From NCBI GenBank assembly GCA_029222685.1, contig JARHVB010000014.1, positions 1 to 64,000 of the forward strand: DNA of 64,000 bases, written 5' to 3'. Each line of letters begins with the position of its first letter. The stretch's first letter is position 1. The translations under genes were made by a program, and so were the position numbers. The DNA is from Terripilifer ovatus. Its GTDB lineage: Bacteria > Pseudomonadota > Alphaproteobacteria > Rhizobiales > Beijerinckiaceae. Below are positions 16,873-25,724 of the stretch, piece after piece. The notes below the pieces were generated by a model. The model did not search any database. It had not been told where the DNA came from and saw only the letters and a program-made list of their open reading frames with translations.

Positions 16873-19611
16873 ATGAAAATGCCTTTGCCCCGGCGTCTTG
16901 CTGTTCGTGCTTTCACCGCTTTCCTGCTTGCCGGCGTTTCGACCCTGGCAGTTCATGCGGAAGCAACGACGGACGAAGAGAAGGCCGCCGCGGTCAAGGC
17001 CTGCGATCTCGGCGCAACCTCGCCGCTCGATCCAGACGGCAAGGCGCCGCCGGTGCATCTCGGCGAACTGAACCCGACCTTCGACATGGCCGTCACCGAA
17101 AAGCTCATCACCGCCTGTCGGGATGCGGCGCTGGCCTTCCCCGACGAACAGCGTTTCGCCATCCAGTTGGCGCGGGCGATGTACATGGATTTCAAATCCG
17201 CCGATGTGGTTGTGCCGACATTGCAGCGCTTCGCCGACAATGGCCATGTCGAAGCGCAGTACATGATGTACCGCTCGCGCGCGTCGAAGCTCGATCCGAT
17301 GCGCAATCCCACCGAAGCGAACAAGATGATGAATTATCTCCGCAATGCCGCCGAAGCAGGCCATGCGCTGGCGATCGCCGAGATGCGCAACCTGCGCCGT
17401 TTCGGCGGCCTGCTCAAGCGGGACCATATGGAAGCAATCCGCTGGGCCGAGCGCTGGGCCGATCTTCCGTCCCAGGGGCCCGGCGGCGAATGGGGGCATC
17501 AGAAGGAATTTCAGGAAGTCGGCAAGCTTTATGCCGCCGCCATGCGCATTTTCTTCAAGGAAGTTTCGCCAGAAGACAAGAAGAAGGCGTTCGAGACGAT
17601 CAAGGCGATGTATGACGCGGGCAACTCCATGGCAGTCGACGTCTATGGCATTGCCTTGCGCGACGGCTCCGGCGTCGAGAAACAGCCCGAGGCGGCGCGC
17701 GCCGTGTTCGAGCGCGGCGTCGCTGCAGGCAATAGTTCAGCCGCGGTGGAACTGGCGCGGATGCTCATCAGCGGCGAAGGCGGGCCGCGCGATGTCAAGC
17801 GCGCCATCGACCTGCTCACCACCAAGTCGATGCATTATGGTCCTCAAAGGGCAGAGGTGATCGCAAAGCTGTTTCTGCCGAATGAACTCGTCGCCCGCGA
17901 TCCACGCCGCGTGATTCAGGCGATGCAGGACACGCCGGGAACGATCGAGGATTACATTACGCTGGCTGGCCTGCTCCAGGACTATCAGGCGAAGGTCAAC
18001 AAGACCGGCCTGATCGAGAAACTGTCGCTTGCCGCCGCCGTCGGCGAGCCCGGCGCCGGAATGGCGCTGGCGCAACTCAAGCTGTCGCAGAACTCCGATT
18101 TTCGCGATGAAGCGGGCGCGCGCGAACTGCTCGCCCTGCTGGCCCGTGACGGCGACAAGGATGCGCGGCTGATGCTGGCGGCAGCGCATTTCAGCAATCT
18201 GGATTCCACCAGCCAGACACGCCTCACGAGCGGGCCGATGAGCGAGGCGGATATTCGTGCCGCGATCACGGAAGGTGTTGCCGCCAACAATCCACGCGCT
18301 TTTCTTCTGCAGGGACAATTGACCCGCAAGGGCGTGCTGTTTCCTCAGGATGATGAAGCCGCCACAAAACTGATCGTCAAGGCGGCGGAACTCGGCAACA
18401 TCGACGCCATGCTCATGGCCGGCAAGGCCTATGATGACGGCCTAGGTGTGCCGAAAGATCCCCGTCAGCGGCTGCGCTTCTGGCGTGAGGCGGCGCGGCG
18501 CGGATCGGTGCAGGCGCAGGAACAACTGGCCTCGGCCTTCACTTTCGATTTCGGCGCTCGCGTGATGAACCTGCTGGAAGGCATCACCGTGCCGATCGCT
18601 CTTTACGGCAATGGCGCCGGGCGCCGCTATGGCGACCAGACCAATATCATGGGCATGCAGCCGGCGATGATGGCGATGAGCGGCATGTTCACCGGCGGCC
18701 GCATCAGCGACTTTCCGCGCAAGGCCATTGTCGCCGCCGTCATGGACGGCTTTCAATGGGCGCCGGCCGGACTAAGCGAGGAAAAACTCGTGCCGCTGGC
18801 AAAGATACTGCCGCAAGATATCCGTGCGGATATCGAGAAGATCCTGAAAGCGGAAGCGGGCTTCTCAGGCGATCCGCAGGGCTATTTCGGACCCGATGCC
18901 AGGGCGGCGCTCCGCAAATGGGCTGAAGCCAAAGGTCCGTTTAACGGCCGACAGCAGCAGGTGGCGGCGGTGGCCCCGCAGGCTAACCCCTCGCCGGCTG
19001 CATCTTCCTCGCCGTCCGCCTTGCCGGCAGCGACCGTCTCCGCGGTGCGGGACAAAGCCTTCGCGCTCGTACCGGCGGCGAAGAACGATGCCCAGCGCAC
19101 GGCCGCCATCCGCCAGATCAATGCGCTGGCCCGCTACGGCGACCAGCCGGCGCGATGGGTCATCATGCGCAATTACCATCAATCAACGTTGCTGCGCGCC
19201 GCCGTGACGCCGGCTGAATTGACGCGCTACAACCTCGATATCCTCGTCTCCAATCTGGCAGAAACGCCCAAAGCCGACTTCGAATTCATTTTCAATCTGA
19301 CTGAAATGTACAAGAAGGATCGCAGCAAGGGCTTCGCCGGCGCCTTTGTCGGCGCCGTCCGCGACGACCCGCGCCTGCAGGATCTTTCGGCGCTGATGGA
19401 AATCGCCAAACACATGCAGTTCTCGCCCGGCGCCTGCGATGCGGTGGCTTCTGCAGCACGCCAGTTGAAGGTTTCAGTTTCGAACGACGATGGCTGTTCG
19501 GAAGGATCGCTCGATGCGCTGATCGCCTATGCCAAAAAGGCCGGCCCCGCGAATATCGAGACGAAAGCGCGGGAAACTGCTGCCGCCGAGGTCGCCAAAC
19601 TGGCGCAATAA
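16873..19611 (+). CDS. Large exported Sel1-repeat protein with peptidoglycan-binding-like segment
   Basis: A 912-residue protein starting with a signal peptide (MKMPLPRRLAVRAFTAFLLAG...VHA). Sel1/TPR-like repeats of about 36 residues occur at roughly 244-320 (AGNSMAVDVYGIALRDGSGV) and 499-555 (LGNIDAMLMAGKAYDDGLGV), and weaker repeats fill much of the rest. Near 670-690 the segment GYFGPDARAALRKWAE resembles a peptidoglycan-binding-1 motif, followed by a Pro/Ala/Ser linker. ATG 16873 has GAGG upstream; ATG 16855 is possible. It is probably a periplasmic scaffold or envelope protein; no enzyme motif was seen. It stands 104 bp behind the GMC gene. Confidence 0.78.
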   Translation: MKMPLPRRLAVRAFTAFLLAGVSTLAVHAEATTDEEKAAAVKACDLGATSPLDPDGKAPPVHLGELNPTFDMAVTEKLITACRDAALAFPDEQRFAIQLARAMYMDFKSADVVVPTLQRFADNGHVEAQYMMYRSRASKLDPMRNPTEANKMMNYLRNAAEAGHALAIAEMRNLRRFGGLLKRDHMEAIRWAERWADLPSQGPGGEWGHQKEFQEVGKLYAAAMRIFFKEVSPEDKKKAFETIKAMYDAGNSMAVDVYGIALRDGSGVEKQPEAARAVFERGVAAGNSSAAVELARMLISGEGGPRDVKRAIDLLTTKSMHYGPQRAEVIAKLFLPNELVARDPRRVIQAMQDTPGTIEDYITLAGLLQDYQAKVNKTGLIEKLSLAAAVGEPGAGMALAQLKLSQNSDFRDEAGARELLALLARDGDKDARLMLAAAHFSNLDSTSQTRLTSGPMSEADIRAAITEGVAANNPRAFLLQGQLTRKGVLFPQDDEAATKLIVKAAELGNIDAMLMAGKAYDDGLGVPKDPRQRLRFWREAARRGSVQAQEQLASAFTFDFGARVMNLLEGITVPIALYGNGAGRRYGDQTNIMGMQPAMMAMSGMFTGGRISDFPRKAIVAAVMDGFQWAPAGLSEEKLVPLAKILPQDIRADIEKILKAEAGFSGDPQGYFGPDARAALRKWAEAKGPFNGRQQQVAAVAPQANPSPAASSSPSALPAATVSAVRDKAFALVPAAKNDAQRTAAIRQINALARYGDQPARWVIMRNYHQSTLLRAAVTPAELTRYNLDILVSNLAETPKADFEFIFNLTEMYKKDRSKGFAGAFVGAVRDDPRLQDLSALMEIAKHMQFSPGACDAVASAARQLKVSVSNDDGCSEGSLDALIAYAKKAGPANIETKARETAAAEVAKLAQ

Positions 19612-19682
19612 CAGCGCACTCTCGCTCCCGTTGCCGACAGCCTAGCTCTTGCCTATGCTGCCGGAAAACGGGAGGAAACTAT

Positions 19683-20384
19683 ATGAAGCGCGTCGGTCTC
19701 ATCATTCCCTCATCCAACCGCATGGTCGAGCAGGAAATGGTCCGGCATTTTCCGGATGGCGTCGAAGCGCATGTCACCCGCCTGCGGATGACAGGTGATC
19801 ACCAGATGTCTCAGGAGCAGTTGCTGCCGCGCGTGCGCGAAGCCAGCGGCGCCCTGGCCGATGCCAAGTGCGATGTCATTGCCTTTCACTGCACCGCCAA
19901 TTCCATGGAGGGCGGCCCGGAGGGCGAAGCCCATATCCTGGACGCCGTGCGTGACGGCGGCGCCAAACAGGCGACGACCACCGCCTCCGCGATCCGCCGC
20001 GCCCTGACAGTCCTCAATGCCAGGCGTATCGCGCTGATCACGCCCTATAGCCAGGCGGTCACCGAGCACGAGGCGGCGTTTCTGGCCGAGATCGGCCATC
20101 CGACCATCAGCGCCAAGGGCCATAACCTGCCCGGAAGCGACGCCTATTGCGTCGCGTCGCCGCGATTCTGGCGCGACAAGACTTTGGAGGCGCGCAATGC
20201 GGACGCTGACTGTTATTTCATCAGTTGCGCCAATACCTCCGCGTTCAGCGTTATCGACGAGTTGGAAAGCGAGCTCGACCGCCCGGTGATCACCTCGAAC
20301 CAGTCTGTGGTCTGGGATACGCTGACCAGGATCGGCTGGCGGGACATGGACGGCTGTCCGGGGCGGCTGTTCCGTACCCAATGA
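19683..20384 (+). CDS. Asp/Glu racemase-fold enzyme (maleate isomerase / arylmalonate decarboxylase-like)
   Basis: A 233-residue protein. The two active-site cysteines of the superfamily are present: C70 in AFHCTANSMEGG and C182 in FISCANTSAF. The opening MKRVGLIIPSSNRMVEQEM is close to maleate isomerases, which turn maleate into fumarate. GGGAGGAAA gives a strong ribosome site. It precedes a flavin monooxygenase gene by 123 bp in the same orientation. If it is a maleate isomerase, it would finish an aromatic ring-cleavage route ending in maleate; decarboxylase activity is the alternative. Confidence 0.78.
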   Translation: MKRVGLIIPSSNRMVEQEMVRHFPDGVEAHVTRLRMTGDHQMSQEQLLPRVREASGALADAKCDVIAFHCTANSMEGGPEGEAHILDAVRDGGAKQATTTASAIRRALTVLNARRIALITPYSQAVTEHEAAFLAEIGHPTISAKGHNLPGSDAYCVASPRFWRDKTLEARNADADCYFISCANTSAFSVIDELESELDRPVITSNQSVVWDTLTRIGWRDMDGCPGRLFRTQ

Positions 20385-20507
20385 CCGCGGGTGAGCGGCA
20401 TTCTGCCCTCTCGCCGCCAACGTGCATAATGTCTAGTCTGAGGACAGGATAAAACGAAGCGCCGAACGCGCGCCGGCATCTGGTGAGGAAGACGAGGAAA
20501 TTTGGGA

Positions 20508-21638
20508 ATGACTGAGATTTCGATGCAATCGCGCATTGCGATGCACAACAACAACCAGTTGAAGATCGGCCTGTTCGGCGCCAATTGCTCGTCCGGCCGT
20601 GCGGTGACCCTGATCGAGGAGCGCTGGTCGGGAAGCTGGAAGGATTGCCTGGCGTTGGCAAGGACCGCCGACGACGTCGGCATCGACTTCATGCTGCCGG
20701 TCGGGCGCTGGAAGGGCTATGGCGGCGACACGGATTACCAGGGCTCCACGCTGGAAACGGTGACATGGGCGAGCGGGCTTCTGGCCTCGACCAAGAACAT
20801 CACGGTGTTCGGCACGGTGCATGCGCCGATGTTCAATCCGCTGATCGCGGCGAAGGAATTCGTCACCGCCGATCACATCGGCGAGGGGCGCTTCGGTCTC
20901 AACATCGTCTGCGGCTGGAACGAGGGCGAGTTCGACATGTTCGGCATGGAACAGCGCGATCACGACCGGCGCTATGAATACGCGCACGAATGGATCGAAG
21001 TCGTCAAACGCGCCTGGGGGCCTGAAGTCAACTGGACGTTCAACGGCGAGTTCCTGAAGCACAAGGGCGTCCGGATGAAGCCGAAGCCCTATGGCGACTC
21101 GCGTCCGATCATCATGAATGCAGGGGCCTCAGCCAACGGGCGGGCTTTCGCATTGAAGAACTGCGACGCTTTCTTCACCTCGGGCTCGCGCACGAGCGAT
21201 GCGGAAACCGCCGCGAAGGTGAAATCCATCAAGGAACAGGCGGCGGGATACGGCCGCGAGATCGACGTCTATACGGTCGGCGTTGTCACCTGCCGGCCGA
21301 CACAGAAGGAAGCGCAAGAATACTATCACAATGCCTCGGTGGTGCAGGCTGACTGGAATGCCGTGCGCGATATCCTGGCCTTGAAAAATATCTCGCCCGA
21401 GACGGTCGGACAGGAGAAATATGACGAGCAGCGCCGCAACTATGCCAATGGCATGGGCGGCCTGCCGATCGTCGGCGACCCCGACCACGTGGCCAATGTT
21501 CTTGCCGGCCTGTCACGCGCCGGCGTGCGCGGCATCGGTCTGTCCTTCCTCAACTACGGACGTGAGCTGCCTTACTTCGCCGACGAGGTGCTACCGCGTC
21601 TGGAACGCATGGGGGTGCGTGCGAAGCGGCCGCATTAG
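20508..21638 (+). CDS. LLM-class flavin-dependent monooxygenase (RutA/SfnG-like)
   Basis: A 376-residue TIM-barrel FMNH2-dependent monooxygenase. The segments FMLPVGRWKGYGG, STLETVTWASGLLAST, EGRFGLNIVCGWNEGEF and RYEYAHEWI match the bacterial luciferase subfamily that includes pyrimidine oxygenase RutA and dimethylsulfone monooxygenase SfnG. The ATG at 20508 follows GACGAGGA; a TTG two codons earlier is less likely. It needs a flavin reductase, which is not encoded here. Oxidation of a heterocycle, sulfone or amide linkage is possible; the exact substrate is unknown. Confidence 0.85.
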   Translation: MTEISMQSRIAMHNNNQLKIGLFGANCSSGRAVTLIEERWSGSWKDCLALARTADDVGIDFMLPVGRWKGYGGDTDYQGSTLETVTWASGLLASTKNITVFGTVHAPMFNPLIAAKEFVTADHIGEGRFGLNIVCGWNEGEFDMFGMEQRDHDRRYEYAHEWIEVVKRAWGPEVNWTFNGEFLKHKGVRMKPKPYGDSRPIIMNAGASANGRAFALKNCDAFFTSGSRTSDAETAAKVKSIKEQAAGYGREIDVYTVGVVTCRPTQKEAQEYYHNASVVQADWNAVRDILALKNISPETVGQEKYDEQRRNYANGMGGLPIVGDPDHVANVLAGLSRAGVRGIGLSFLNYGRELPYFADEVLPRLERMGVRAKRPH

Positions 21639-21680
21639 AGCAGCGTGCGAAAAGGGATGCCGGAGGAACGCACGATGCTC
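21638..21680. terminator. Imperfect hairpin after the monooxygenase gene
   Basis: GAGCAGCGTGCG (21638-21649) pairs with CGCACGATGCTC (21669-21680) with one mismatch, starting at the last base of the stop codon. It abuts repeat family 1 and could terminate the monooxygenase message. Confidence 0.45.
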
Positions 21681-21784
21681 TAGAGCATTTTCGAGCGAAG
21701 TGGATGCCGGTTCGCGTGAAGAAAATGCGTCAAAACAAAAACCTAGAGCTCGGTTCTGATTCCATGAGAAGCGAAAAAGCGCTA
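21671..21784. repeat. Dispersed intergenic repeat family 1, copy 2 (inverted)
   Basis: Reverse-complement relative of the element at 11371-11477: GCTCTAGAGCATTTTCGAG, then CGAAGTGGATGCCGGTTCGC, GAAGAAAATGCGTC and CCTAGAGCTCGGTTCTGAT in the same order. The hairpin arm is degenerate here. The element fills the gap between two convergent genes, and its far end (GCGCTAG) contains the stop codon of the CLC gene. Confidence 0.85.
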
Positions 21785-23560
21785 GTCGTTGCCCGAGAGA
21801 TCGCGATGGGCTTTTTCGAGTTCCTCGGAGTAGCGGCGGATGAGATGCGCTTCGGTCAGCAGTCCCACGACCTTGCGGGATTTCAATCCTTCCACGACCG
21901 GTAGTTCTTCCGCCTTCTCCCTGTCGAAGATCGCTGCGGCGGCCTTCGCGTTCATGAGCGGGATCAATACCGTGTTCTTGTTGCGCAAGAGCGTGCCGAT
22001 GGTTGGATCGTCCTCGCTGGCGGACGCCGTGTGCGCGTCCGGTACAAAGATCATTCCGGCGTAGTCGCCGTTTCTGTCGACCGCAATCACGCGCTGGGCA
22101 GCACCCAGGCGGAACTGCTTGCGGAATTCGTCGAGGCTCATCGAGACCGGCACGGTACGGATATCGGTGCGCATCATTGATCTCACCGTCAGGTTGCGCA
22201 TCCAGCCGATATCGTTGGCGCCGCGGATCGTTTCACCGCGCAGATGGAAGCGCCATGTGGAGAACGAGTAGCCGAAGATCGACTTGACCACCATGCTGGA
22301 TGCAATCGCCGCGGCGAGCACCACGCTGGTAATCGCAAGATCGCGCGTGGCCTCAAGTGCGAGAAAGGTCATCGTCAATGGGCCGCCCACGATTCCAACC
22401 GCGAGCGAGGTCATCCCGACAACCGCCGCCGTGGTCGGCTGGAGCGGCAGGTCCGGGACGACCATGCCGAAAACCGTCGCGAACATATTGCCGAGCAGGA
22501 CACCAAGAAACAGGGACGCGAAGAACAGGCCGCCGCGAAACCCCGAGCCAAGCGAGATGGCGGAGGCTAGCAGCTTCAATGCGAAAACAAGCGCCACGGT
22601 GCCGAGCGCGAAGTTGTTCGTGAGGAAGAGGTGCATGGCGCCATGGCCGCTCGACAGCACGTGGGGCGTCATCAGCGCGAGACCGCCGACCGCAAGCCCG
22701 CCCAGCACCGGCCGGAATGCCTGGCGGACTTTGATCCAGACGAAGGTGCGCTCGACCAGCGTCACCAGTTGCATGATGGCGACCGAGCTCAGTCCCGCGA
22801 CGACCCCGAGCAGGATGAAGGGGAGGTACTGCTCCGGGGTCAACGGCGCCACAAACCCGATCTCGATCGGGAACTGCTCGGCACCGAGCTGGGTGGCCAT
22901 CAGCGATCCGGAGACGGCCGCGGCTATGACCGGGGCGACGTTGGCGATCGAATAAATGCCGATGATGAGTTCGAAGCCGTAGAAGGCGCCCGTCAGAGGC
23001 GCGCCGAATGCCGCGGCTATGGCAGCGGCAGCGCCACAGCCCACGAGCGTGCGGACATCGTTGCGGCGCAGATTGAATGTGCGGGCGAGACTGGAAGCGA
23101 AGCCTGCGCCCGTCTGGGTATACGCTGCCTCCAATCCCACCGACGCGCCGAACCCGTTGGACAATACGGTCTGGCCGGCCACGATCAGGGTATCGGCAAT
23201 AGACAGCCGCCCGCCAAACAGCGCGTTGGCTTCGATCGGATCGACCAGGCTCCGGTTGCGGAAGCGCCGCAGCAGCCAGATGCTGATCCCCATCAACAAC
23301 CCACCGGCGACAGGCACCAAAGCGTCGAGCGGATCCGACAGCTCGAGCAGGCCCGACAGCCTGACGTCGACGGAGAGGGAAAACAGATGTCTGTGCAGCA
23401 GGAAGGAGAGATTCGACAGGATTGTCACGGCGACGCCGGCGAATGCGCCGACCAGGCAGGCCAGCAGCACGATATGCAGGCCGCCGGATACGGCCACGGC
23501 TCTGAGGCGGGAAAGGATGTTTGCAGCTGTGAAAGACTGCTCGCTGTCGCCAGTTTGCAT
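21782..23560 (-). CDS. CLC-type chloride channel/antiporter with C-terminal CBS pair
   Basis: A 592-residue membrane protein with about ten hydrophobic helices (residues 30-440) and two CBS-like units at the C-terminus (about 470-585, SMMRTDIRTVPV and EELPVVEG...VVGLLTEAHLI). The canonical CLC selectivity motifs are altered. GREGP is replaced by a GASVGLEAAYTQ segment, which keeps a Glu that may be the gate. The third motif is GFRGGLFFAS instead of GGxFxP. The start MQTGDSEQS was preferred over an upstream frame lacking family similarity. It probably moves Cl- or another small anion across the inner membrane. Confidence 0.85.
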   Translation of the reverse strand: MQTGDSEQSFTAANILSRLRAVAVSGGLHIVLLACLVGAFAGVAVTILSNLSFLLHRHLFSLSVDVRLSGLLELSDPLDALVPVAGGLLMGISIWLLRRFRNRSLVDPIEANALFGGRLSIADTLIVAGQTVLSNGFGASVGLEAAYTQTGAGFASSLARTFNLRRNDVRTLVGCGAAAAIAAAFGAPLTGAFYGFELIIGIYSIANVAPVIAAAVSGSLMATQLGAEQFPIEIGFVAPLTPEQYLPFILLGVVAGLSSVAIMQLVTLVERTFVWIKVRQAFRPVLGGLAVGGLALMTPHVLSSGHGAMHLFLTNNFALGTVALVFALKLLASAISLGSGFRGGLFFASLFLGVLLGNMFATVFGMVVPDLPLQPTTAAVVGMTSLAVGIVGGPLTMTFLALEATRDLAITSVVLAAAIASSMVVKSIFGYSFSTWRFHLRGETIRGANDIGWMRNLTVRSMMRTDIRTVPVSMSLDEFRKQFRLGAAQRVIAVDRNGDYAGMIFVPDAHTASASEDDPTIGTLLRNKNTVLIPLMNAKAAAAIFDREKAEELPVVEGLKSRKVVGLLTEAHLIRRYSEELEKAHRDLSGND

Positions 23561-23756
23561 GGATCTTCGGTTGACAGGTTTATCCTGTAAACTCAACCCT
23601 GAGCAGGCTTGTCGACATACGCATCGCCCCCGGAAAAAGCCTGTGGCTGCCCTAAGTCTCCACACAACTTAGAGTTTCGGCTATGATCAAATCACGATCT
23701 AAACTTCATATTTGCGTTACGATACTTGGCTCGAAAACGCCATGGCATGCACGGCG

Positions 23757-24356
23757 TTACTTCGACGCCGCATAATTTGCCAACGCAACAATGTCGGCAT
23801 CGCTCAGCCCCTGTGCGGCCGATGACATCGCCGGGTCGCCGCCCAGGCGCGTGTTGTCACGGTAGGCCCTGAGCGCGTCGAGGATATAGTCGGCGCGCTG
23901 ACCGGCAAGACGCGGCGCCGTCTGCTCGCCGGACAGGTCCGGCTTGTGGCAACTTGTACAATGGCGCGGGTCGGCCAGTTGCGCGCCGCGTTGAGCCTGC
24001 GCCCGGTCGATGGGCTCATCGGTGCGCTCCGGCTTCTGTGCCGCGAAATAGGTGGCGAGCGCCTGGATCTCGTCATCCTTCATGTCCTTCATGAAGGGCT
24101 CCATCGGCTCGACCTTGCGCACGCCCTCGCGGATCAGCACGAGCGAATTGAGCAGGAAGAATTCCGGTTGTCCCGCGAGCGACGGAATTTTCTCTGTTTT
24201 GGAATTGCCTCCCGGCCCATGGCATGTGGCGCAGAGTTCAAGCCGCTCCGGCGATGCGGCCGACTGCGCCTGCGCCGCAGCCATGCCGGCGACCAGCAGC
24301 ACAGTGGGCGCGGACGCCCCCAGTGCGTTTCGTATCCTGCTTCCAAACGACATCAA
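23757..24356 (-). CDS. Diheme cytochrome c (c4/c553-like)
   Basis: A 199-residue exported cytochrome with a signal peptide (residues 1-30, ending AAAQAQS) and two class I heme sites, C42ATCH46 and C133TSCH137. Likely distal Met ligands lie in the EPMEPFMKDM and DPAMSS segments. Its ATG overlaps the stop of the sorbosone-dehydrogenase-like gene by 4 bp, so the two are translationally coupled. It is the likely periplasmic electron acceptor for that enzyme. Confidence 0.9.
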   Translation of the reverse strand: MMSFGSRIRNALGASAPTVLLVAGMAAAQAQSAASPERLELCATCHGPGGNSKTEKIPSLAGQPEFFLLNSLVLIREGVRKVEPMEPFMKDMKDDEIQALATYFAAQKPERTDEPIDRAQAQRGAQLADPRHCTSCHKPDLSGEQTAPRLAGQRADYILDALRAYRDNTRLGGDPAMSSAAQGLSDADIVALANYAASK

Positions 24357-25609
24357 TGCTGCGTTACCGCGGCGCGCTGCGACTTGTAGGTTATCCGGTA
24401 GATGGCACCGTTCTGTTCATCCGAGACCAGCAACGACCCGTCCGGCATCTGATAGGGCAGGACGAGCCGCACCATGTGCTCGTTCCTCTGTTCGTCGAGC
24501 AGCCCGGTCATGAACGGCGTGAGGGTGGCTTTGCCCATGCCGTTGCCGGCAACGCGCACCACGGCGAGATCGGAACCGAATTTCCTGTCGCGATTCCACG
24601 AGCCGCGGCGGGCGATGAAGGCGGCGTTCTTATATTCCGCCGGGAACATGTCGCCCGTATACCAATGCACGCCCAGCGATGCGGAATGCGGGCCCGTGGT
24701 CACCGCGGGCAGAATGACGTCCTTGCACGCATCGGGACGCTTGATGTCGGGATCGGCAATCCCGTTGGCGTGGCAATAGGGGAAGCCGAAGAACGCGCCC
24801 TCCTTGCCCTTCGGCAACCTGTTAAACTCGTCTTCCGGCCCTTCATTGCCGGCCCAGTCGCGACCGTTATCGGTGAACCAGAGTTCCCCCGTGACGGGAT
24901 GCCAATCGAAGCCGACCGTGTTGCGCACGCCCTTGGCGATGATTTCCATATTCGCCCCATCGGCGTCGTAGCGGCGGATGTGGGAATGGGTGTTATAGTT
25001 GGGCTCGCAGATGTTGCATGGCGCCCCGACCGGAATATAGAGCTTGCCGTCAGGCCCGAAGGCGACGTAGCGCCAGCCGTGCGATCGATCGCCTGGCAGA
25101 TTGAATTTCTCGGAAATATCGACCGGTTTGGGATTGTCGAGATTGTCCTCGATATTGTCGAAGCGATAGACATTCTTGTTGGCGACGACGATCAGTGCGC
25201 CATCCTTCATCGCAAGTCCGTTGGGCATGTTCAGCCCATGGGCGATGGTCTTGACCTCATGCTTGCCGTCCCTGGTGACAATCGCATAGACGCGGCCGAG
25301 CCCCTGGGTGCCAACGAACATCGTGCCTTTCGGTCCCAGCAGCATGGTGCGCGCACCGGCAATGCCCGCCTGCCATACCTCGACACTGAAACCCGGCGGC
25401 AGTTTGAAGCGGCTGATCGGCAGCTTGTCGGCGCCTGCCGCAATCGGGGAAATGGGAACGCCGCGCAGGTTCGGGCTCTGCTTGCTGCGCTCCGCCTGTT
25501 TCGCCACGTCGGGCACGGCCGGTTGCTGAGCAGACGCGATGCCTGGAGCCATTACCAAACCTGCAGCCAGGAGAGCGGCAAAACGGAAATGCATCGCGGA
25601 CATAAGCAT
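24353..25609 (-). CDS. PQQ-dependent glucose/sorbosone dehydrogenase-family protein
   Basis: A 418-residue exported beta-propeller (GSDH/sorbosone dehydrogenase family). The signal peptide is MLMSAMHFRFAALLAAGLVM...SAQ. The family landmarks GFSVEVWQAGIAGARTM, HGLNMPNGLAM, VGAPCNICEP, GVRNTVGFDWHPVTGELWFTDNGRD and LLVSDEQNGAIYRI are all present. ATG 25609 has GGGAGG upstream; an earlier in-frame ATG (25642) is less likely. It oxidises a sugar, aldose or other alcohol in the periplasm, passing electrons to the coupled cytochrome c. The true substrate is uncertain. Confidence 0.88.
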   Translation of the reverse strand: MLMSAMHFRFAALLAAGLVMAPGIASAQQPAVPDVAKQAERSKQSPNLRGVPISPIAAGADKLPISRFKLPPGFSVEVWQAGIAGARTMLLGPKGTMFVGTQGLGRVYAIVTRDGKHEVKTIAHGLNMPNGLAMKDGALIVVANKNVYRFDNIEDNLDNPKPVDISEKFNLPGDRSHGWRYVAFGPDGKLYIPVGAPCNICEPNYNTHSHIRRYDADGANMEIIAKGVRNTVGFDWHPVTGELWFTDNGRDWAGNEGPEDEFNRLPKGKEGAFFGFPYCHANGIADPDIKRPDACKDVILPAVTTGPHSASLGVHWYTGDMFPAEYKNAAFIARRGSWNRDRKFGSDLAVVRVAGNGMGKATLTPFMTGLLDEQRNEHMVRLVLPYQMPDGSLLVSDEQNGAIYRITYKSQRAAVTQH

Positions 25610-25724
25610 GAATGCCTCCCTGCGCCAGTTGAAATCAGGCATGCTTGGAATCTAGCGCCACTGAGGCGGCTGGCAACCGATCCTAACGCGATTGCGCTAA
25701 CAATCGCGCGATTGCAAGTATCGT

